Of a DNA stretch of 64,000 nt, positions 58,046 through 64,000 are shown piece by piece. How positions within the stretch are numbered: position 1 is the first letter of the stretch; each line of letters starts with the position of its first letter. The stretch comes from Casuarius casuarius (taxonomy: Eukaryota > Chordata > Aves > Casuariiformes > Casuariidae), in assembly GCA_003342895.1 (NCBI GenBank), contig PTFA01000011.1, forward strand, positions 1,632,629 through 1,696,628, written 5' to 3'. The notes beneath the pieces were generated by a model. The model was given only the letters and a program-made list of their open reading frames with translations, was not told the DNA's origin and searched no databases. The position numbers were made by a program, and so were the translations under genes.

Positions 58046-60558
58046 TCAGTATGTTTTTCATGGTGGCTCTTCTCCCCTGGTTTCTTGGCTACTTCTGATG
58101 CACCACTGCTGTTGCTGATGGGAAAGTGCATTAGATCTTCCATATGGGATTTTAATGAAAATATTGTCTAGGCTTGTTTTGGAAAGGAAAAGGTAAAATT
58201 TTGTTGGTACACCTTCAACTGGTTTACACTAACTAATTATTCTTACGATGAATAAAGCAAGATCAGGCATAGAACTGGTGTGAAATTTGCAGTAGCAACT
58301 ATGGTGCAGGCAGAGCTAATAAATATCATCATACTAGCTCATCTCTAACAGCATGTATGCCTGTGTTTAACACAAATTATGTAATAGGGCATTACAAAGA
58401 GAGAATACTTTTAGGAATAGGGGACAACAGGCAAATGCCTGATGTTGGCATAACAAAGTTTCAGTCTGCAGCTCCTGGCTTGGTCTAAGTCTGTTTGGAA
58501 GACTCTGTTTCATCCCTGCATTCAGTCTCTCTTCAAAATGTGTTGGACAGCTGTATTTCCTGATAGGCATTATGTATACCTGATCTTTATTCTTTCTTTG
58601 GTGTGTCCACTTTTTGAAATCATTACTTTAGAGCATTGATAAATGTGAAAAAGGTAGTCCTAAGCACAGCCAGTTTTGTAGTGGCCTATCCTGGCAGAAT
58701 ATGTTAGCAAATGATACAACTGATATTAGAATATCACTTTATTAACACCTCCTTACATTTTCTGCCATATGTTGTTCAGTGAACCTAATGAAGTGAGATA
58801 AGAGTCTCCCTTTTGTCTTTAACCCATATCTTGGAATGATAAGTTTATGAGAATTTCTTTGAATTTTTGGTCTCTTACTTAGATCAAGATGTGCATATCT
58901 GATGTTAACATTTTGTCTCAGAGGTTTCAGATGGAAGGGTTTTTCTTTTCAGTGGAGAACAATATCTAAATATCATTCAGCTGAATGACTGTTATTTCCT
59001 CACCTCTTCCAAAAGGCATGATTATGCTTNACTAAAATGCATAGCAGTGTTTTTTATGAATGGCAATGTAGTAAGTTTACTGGAGGGGGAGGAAAGAGTA
59101 AAAATTAAGTGGTCCTTTTCTTCCAAGACATCATGCAAACCCGAAGCAAAATGAAGCTAGGCATCAGTTCACTGGCTTAATTTATACCGGATCTGAACTA
59201 TTGTAACCTCTACTGTAGTAGGGCTGTCTCAGCTGTACATTTGGATGTAGAGTCAGTTCTCTTCTAACTTAGTCTCATTTCTCTATTTCCAGGAAGGATG
59301 AATGAATCTATTGTGCCTTCCTAACAGACCTGTCAACTCATTTCTACTTGTTGCTATTTCCCCAGACCCATATTATAACACATTTATCTAACAAACCCAC
59401 TTCATTAAAGAATGTCAATATACATGTTTAGACTTAAAGACTTCCTAACTGCTCTTACCTTGTAGCAGTTTCTGTTGTTCTGAATCTACACATGAAAACA
59501 TTATCTCCTGTCTACATCAGGAGGCCCTCTGCTCCCTAGTCCTTCCCTATAGACCCATTGTACTTTGCATGCCATATTGCCATTATCAAGGTTGGCAGGT
59601 ATGCTACCAGGCTCATAAAGGATTTGTTAAGAAATTATCTCGAGGCCATTGCTTGTGTCTGATGCAAATATAAACAAGTCAGCTGCAGTTTTCCTGTTAC
59701 AAAGAAGATGGCATAAGTCAGTGCTTGAAAAATGGAGGAAAATGCATAGCTCATTTATATTTGTTAAGCAAGACAAGCCTTCCTGGGATTGCAGCCTCTG
59801 GGACTGTGACAGGGCAGCAAAACTCCAGAGCAAATCCTTAACTGGTATAAATTCTCTCTGCTGACAAATGCTCAGCTGATGGTAAACTATTATAGTTTCA
59901 GCGTAACAATGGTAGCTGATACCAACTAGGAAATCTGGTCCATCCTTTGAGAGGGAAAGCTTTTCCAGAATTTTCACTTACAACATTGAGGCTTTCACTT
60001 TATCTCAGTTTAGCCATTAGTTTAGGACTATAATCCCAAGGTGTTCTGGGGGTACAAATATAAGCAGTGTGCTTTTTGAGGAGAAAAATGTGACAAACAC
60101 TCACTTCTCAGAGGAATGGAAATGGTATTTCTTGGATTCTCCCACAAACAAAATTTCAAAAGACATGAATGTACTTGCAGCTACTGGGAATTGGTCTGGC
60201 TATTCAAAAGGTGCCTGAAGCGGTAATATACAAAAAGTAAGAACTTGGAAAACAAGACTCAAAGGAGGAAAGAGAGACNTAAGGCCACAATTAACAAGCT
60301 CCCGATTTGTCTCCCTTTTTAAGCAGAGTTCTCTCTAACGTGTATTGTAAGCAAGCCTACTCCTACCTAGAATTTTCTGGGTTTATTCTCAAATTAGGAC
60401 AGACTTCTGTACTTTGTTCTCAGTGAAAACTACTGTACCTAGTTTATAGAGTGCTTGCAAACAAAATTAAAGTTTTCCATGTAGTATTTTTTTGTAGTTG
60501 AATGTATAACTTTATCAACTTTTAGTGTCTGGAATGGTAATAGGTTGCATCTATATGT

Positions 60559-60591
60559 TTGTGTGTGTGTGTGTGTGTATGTATGTATATA
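60559..60591 (+). repeat. (TG)n/(TATG)n microsatellite
   Basis: TG units followed by TATG units. Confidence 0.93.
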
Positions 60592-61570
60592 CTGGTATGT
60601 ATATTCATTGGGAGGATGTATTAAAATGTAGTGAGAGAAAACTAATTTTCACTTCAATTTCAGTGAATAAAGCAAATCCATCTTCCATCGGTCATACTGC
60701 TCCCACATTGTATGCCTCACAGAGTAGGATTTGAATTGTTCAAATGAAATTAGAATGTCGTGGCCTTGACCTGAATAGAAACAAGAATCAAAAAAATATT
60801 TATACAGAAGATGTCCATGTAATCTGTGAGGCTTCTAGTGTTGTTAATTTNTAAGCATTGCTAACTCAGTAGCAATAACCTCCTGTATTAATGCAGCTGA
60901 GTGTCAATATTAACACACAGTATTACATGCATTAAAAATGCTCCATTTTCTTTTTTTATTTCTTTTCTTTTTAACATGCATGATCAGGTTCAGATATTAC
61001 ACTCTAAAATTTGTATATATATTCAGCCAATCCAGATCTCATTACATTAGACAAAGACTGTACAGGGGGAAAGTGGATCATGTACACACCCCTAATAATA
61101 TTCATGAATTTTCCTACTGCACTAGATTGAAAATATGCTACAAATATTTGCTTATAAATGACCTTGTTTAAGTTCTGGTGTTGTATTTCTGTGCTTTTTT
61201 ATTGCTGCTTAAGAGGGTTTGATTTACCTCTCTGGATAAAATTCAGTGCTGTTGCTGTTTGTTCTCCAGCCTTCCTCATGATGTTAATCTCTCTTATCTC
61301 CTTTCTATCTTCTTGCTGGTCTGAATGCCAATCTGTATCACAGACTGAAACTTCAAATTGCTTTAGGTCTTCACAGACTACAGGATGCTTTGTTACTCTT
61401 TTTTTTTAAAACATGCTTTTGAATCAACCAAAATTAATGCCTGCTGCTCAACACCATTTCAGCTACTGTAGGTAAGAGTTTAATTACCTCTTCTCTTCTG
61501 ATGTAAAGCTGCTTGCATGCTAGCAAATGCTATTGGGCAATATGTTTGTATAACAGGCCAAAACATGGGA

Positions 61571-61594
61571 GTGTGTGTGTACATACACACACAC
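61571..61594. repeat. (GT)n facing (AC)n: self-complementary microsatellite
   Basis: gtgtgtgtgt directly precedes acatacacacacac, so the run can fold on itself. Confidence 0.9.
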
Positions 61595-64000
61595 AAAGAC
61601 GTACTGTATGTATGGTATTAGGTATGCCATACAGTGGTCTAGGACAGCAACTACAGGTTGGCCTTCTGGATGAGTCTTATTAATGGAAAAGCTATCATTT
61701 TACANTGAATCATGCTATAGTGTTTAATAAAAATAATATCTGTTACATCGATTTCTATAGAATATTTTAACACATTTTTAAAATTAGTCTGTTTTAAAAA
61801 TTCCATAGGTTTTTCACAGTAATTTCTATATGACTCCATGGCATTTCTATGTGGTTTTATTGTTTCAATTTTATTGTTTTTAAGTTGCACAAAACCTTCC
61901 CATAAAGCAGTGTAGTATCTTGCACATGTAGTCTGCTGAAGTCAGAGGGGCAGCCTGTATAAAATGCAATACCTAATATGTGCTTGATAAGACTAGGCCT
62001 GTGTTTATTGTTTACTACCCATAAAGATCAACTTGTGCATATGAATTCAAGAAAGCTCTTCTATTGGTTGTGATTGTACAGATTGAATGCCTGTCCTGGT
62101 CTGTTGCTAAAAACATCAAGAGGGAAAAATTGTACAGTTGACTGGTGTGTTTGAGCTTCAGAAAAGAAAAGCAAGGTGAAAGGGAGTGATGGCAGAGTCA
62201 CTGACTGCCACAAGTTCTTTTCCTACTTATTTTGGGGGGAGGGGGTTGGCAGATCTTGCGGCATTAATTTCTCTCCCCTTCGTTTCACCCCATTTTTGTT
62301 CTCAGTAGTTTGGGGCCCTTCAGGAATACTTGGTAATTAGTATGGCCACAAAATATCGAGGGTTTTTCTAGTGACAGTCATGTCACTCACCACATTACAT
62401 CTGCGAATACTGTCTCCAAAAGGTACTGGTAAGAGAGCAGTTTTTCTGAGGAGCTGACCTCTTGCTTAGCAATAAAAAAAATTAGCACCACTTGAAGTAT
62501 TTTGTCTTTTTTTTTTTCCTTCCATCTGCCATGGATGGAAAGGCTGGTAATGTGCTCTGGAGAGGACAGGAAATCAGGTGACTTGCTACTGACTCTTTCA
62601 TTTGTTGACCACAAGGTTTATTTATTGAATAAGGCAGATTTTTACTTTGTTTCATTTTTTGCAACTAAATGAAAAGGTGCCTTTTCCTGATTCGTTCAAT
62701 AAACCAAATCTCCAAGACTGACAGCATAATTTAAGTAGATTCCTCTAGTAAATAATTAGGCCAGTGCAATGTAAGCAGTGCATGAGTTAGCATTTGCACT
62801 CCCATATGAATATTCAGTGCTGTAGTATTTTTGGTGGTACAGTTTGTTTTCTGTAATTAGTAGAGCTGCTTATTAGATAGTAGCAATATATTCATTGGTA
62901 CAAAATGGCACCAATTAGAGAAAACCGTCCAGAGGGTCAGAGCTTAGCTGCTGGCCTCTATTTCTTTTGATGAGGCTGAGGCGTGTGATTCATTTTAATG
63001 TAAAGTTACTGTTAGTGTTGAATTTCTGTAGTCTGTACCTTTTAGCCTTTCATGTTTGCGACTTCTGTTCACTGAAGTTAAGAAAAACTATTCTGTGTTC
63101 TGGATATGAATTAAAAAAATCATTATTAATCCATCCAATCTTCTCTACCAGAAATCCGCAGTTCTTTTTTCACACCGAATGCTGTGTAGAATATTTTGAG
63201 TCACAGCCTTATTTATCTTCATCCAAGAATTTTATAGTGAGGAGATAGTTAATAGATCTAAGCCAAAAGGGAAACACCAATCAAAATATGAAAATGTGTT
63301 CAGCCTCGGACCCTGGCAAGCTGAGTCAAGATTTAATATAAGTTCTTTGACCAATGAACGTGTGATAGNGACATGGAGGAGAGCTGAAGGTTGTGGTGTG
63401 GAGGGAAACCCAAGCATTCAGATATGGTTTATCTGCCTTAACTTCTGAGCTGCATTTCATTGCTCTCATTTACTTCCTGTGGATGTTCACCTACCATGAC
63501 AAAATGTTGATAACACTCAAAAAGAATGTATAAGCTCCATCTCTCATAAATAATTAGGAGTTCTTTCTTCCTCTATCATCAGTTTTTGTTGAGTCTGATT
63601 ATAAATGTAGCCTGTGTTGGAAAAAGGTGTGAAGTGAAGGCTTGAGACCTCTAGGAGTTATTGTCAGCCTCACTGAAATCAACAACAAAATGGCTGCTGC
63701 TTTTAGTTTTTTATTGTGTCCCAGGATAATGAGGTAAGCAATTCAAGCAGGGAAGAGGAGAGGCATTCTGTTACCTAGGTTATGGCATCAAAGATTGTGT
63801 AGGATAAAGCCACAGGGCACAAAGTGAAGCCAGGACAGCCCACAGAGCAGAGTCTGAACGTGATGCACTGTTGAGAGAAACCATTCTGCTTTCTCTATTC
63901 AAAAGGATTACTGCCTTTATATTTCCTTAGGAGGCTGTGGCAGCTGAAAACCTTTGTATCTAGCAGAATTGCATATGCTGAGTATTAGCAATCAAGTTTT

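Larger units (their letters stand above)
45181..64000. other. Intergenic DNA downstream of NSUN3
   Basis: No exon of a recognisable protein was found on either strand in almost 19 kb. The recognisable content is several microsatellites, a fossil LINE RT segment (about 47815-48190), MIR-like SINEs (about 49870 and 54705), a CR1/L3-like fragment (about 51740-52130), two other ancient sauropsid repeats (about 53095 and 57935) and an unassigned block (about 55080-55700). The rest is unassigned AT-rich sequence. Confidence 0.7.

Overview
This is vertebrate nuclear DNA: AT-rich, with widely spaced short exons, GT-AG introns, a CpG-island promoter and old degraded retroelements. The repeats are remnants of CR1-type LINEs and MIR-like tRNA-derived SINEs, and young transposons are scarce. 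That combination suggests a sauropsid, most likely a bird, with a turtle or crocodilian as the alternative. This is an inference from repeat character, not a species identification. Scattered single N bases and one 185-base N run (22558-22742) mark a draft assembly.

Two protein-coding genes lie in tandem on the + strand. The first is the 3' part of ARL13B, a ciliary Arf-like GTPase mutated in Joubert syndrome in humans. Seven coding exons are visible: 1459-1564, 5006-5208, 7320-7416, 8679-8901, 9412-9525, 9979-10047 and 15796-15872 (stop at 15870-15872). They run from the NKxD guanine-specificity motif to the C-terminus. The 5' exons with the P-loop and switch regions lie upstream of the window. 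The 3' UTR and intergenic DNA follow.

The second gene is NSUN3, the mitochondrial tRNA-Met m5C34 methyltransferase, which appears complete. Its promoter is a CpG island at about 22480-23165. Its six coding exons are 23223-23237, 24882-24991, 26495-26838, 28441-28595, 29107-29228 and 44517-44781. Together they predict 336 residues, close to the human length of about 340. Intron 5 is about 15.3 kb.

From about 45.2 kb to the end no coding gene is recognisable. That stretch holds ancient repeats, including a fossil LINE reverse transcriptase with its YADD motif, microsatellites and unassigned sequence. The two genes share no pathway. Their adjacency in this order and orientation matches my recollection of the human chromosome 3 arrangement.

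The most interesting unexplained signals are three. First, the first NSUN3 exon carries overlapping reading frames upstream of a weak NSUN3 start codon, one encoding a transmembrane-like segment. Second, a cluster of broken open frames lies on the - strand at about 42.3-43.8 kb inside NSUN3 intron 5. Third, several perfect or near-perfect short hairpins lie in introns and intergenic DNA.
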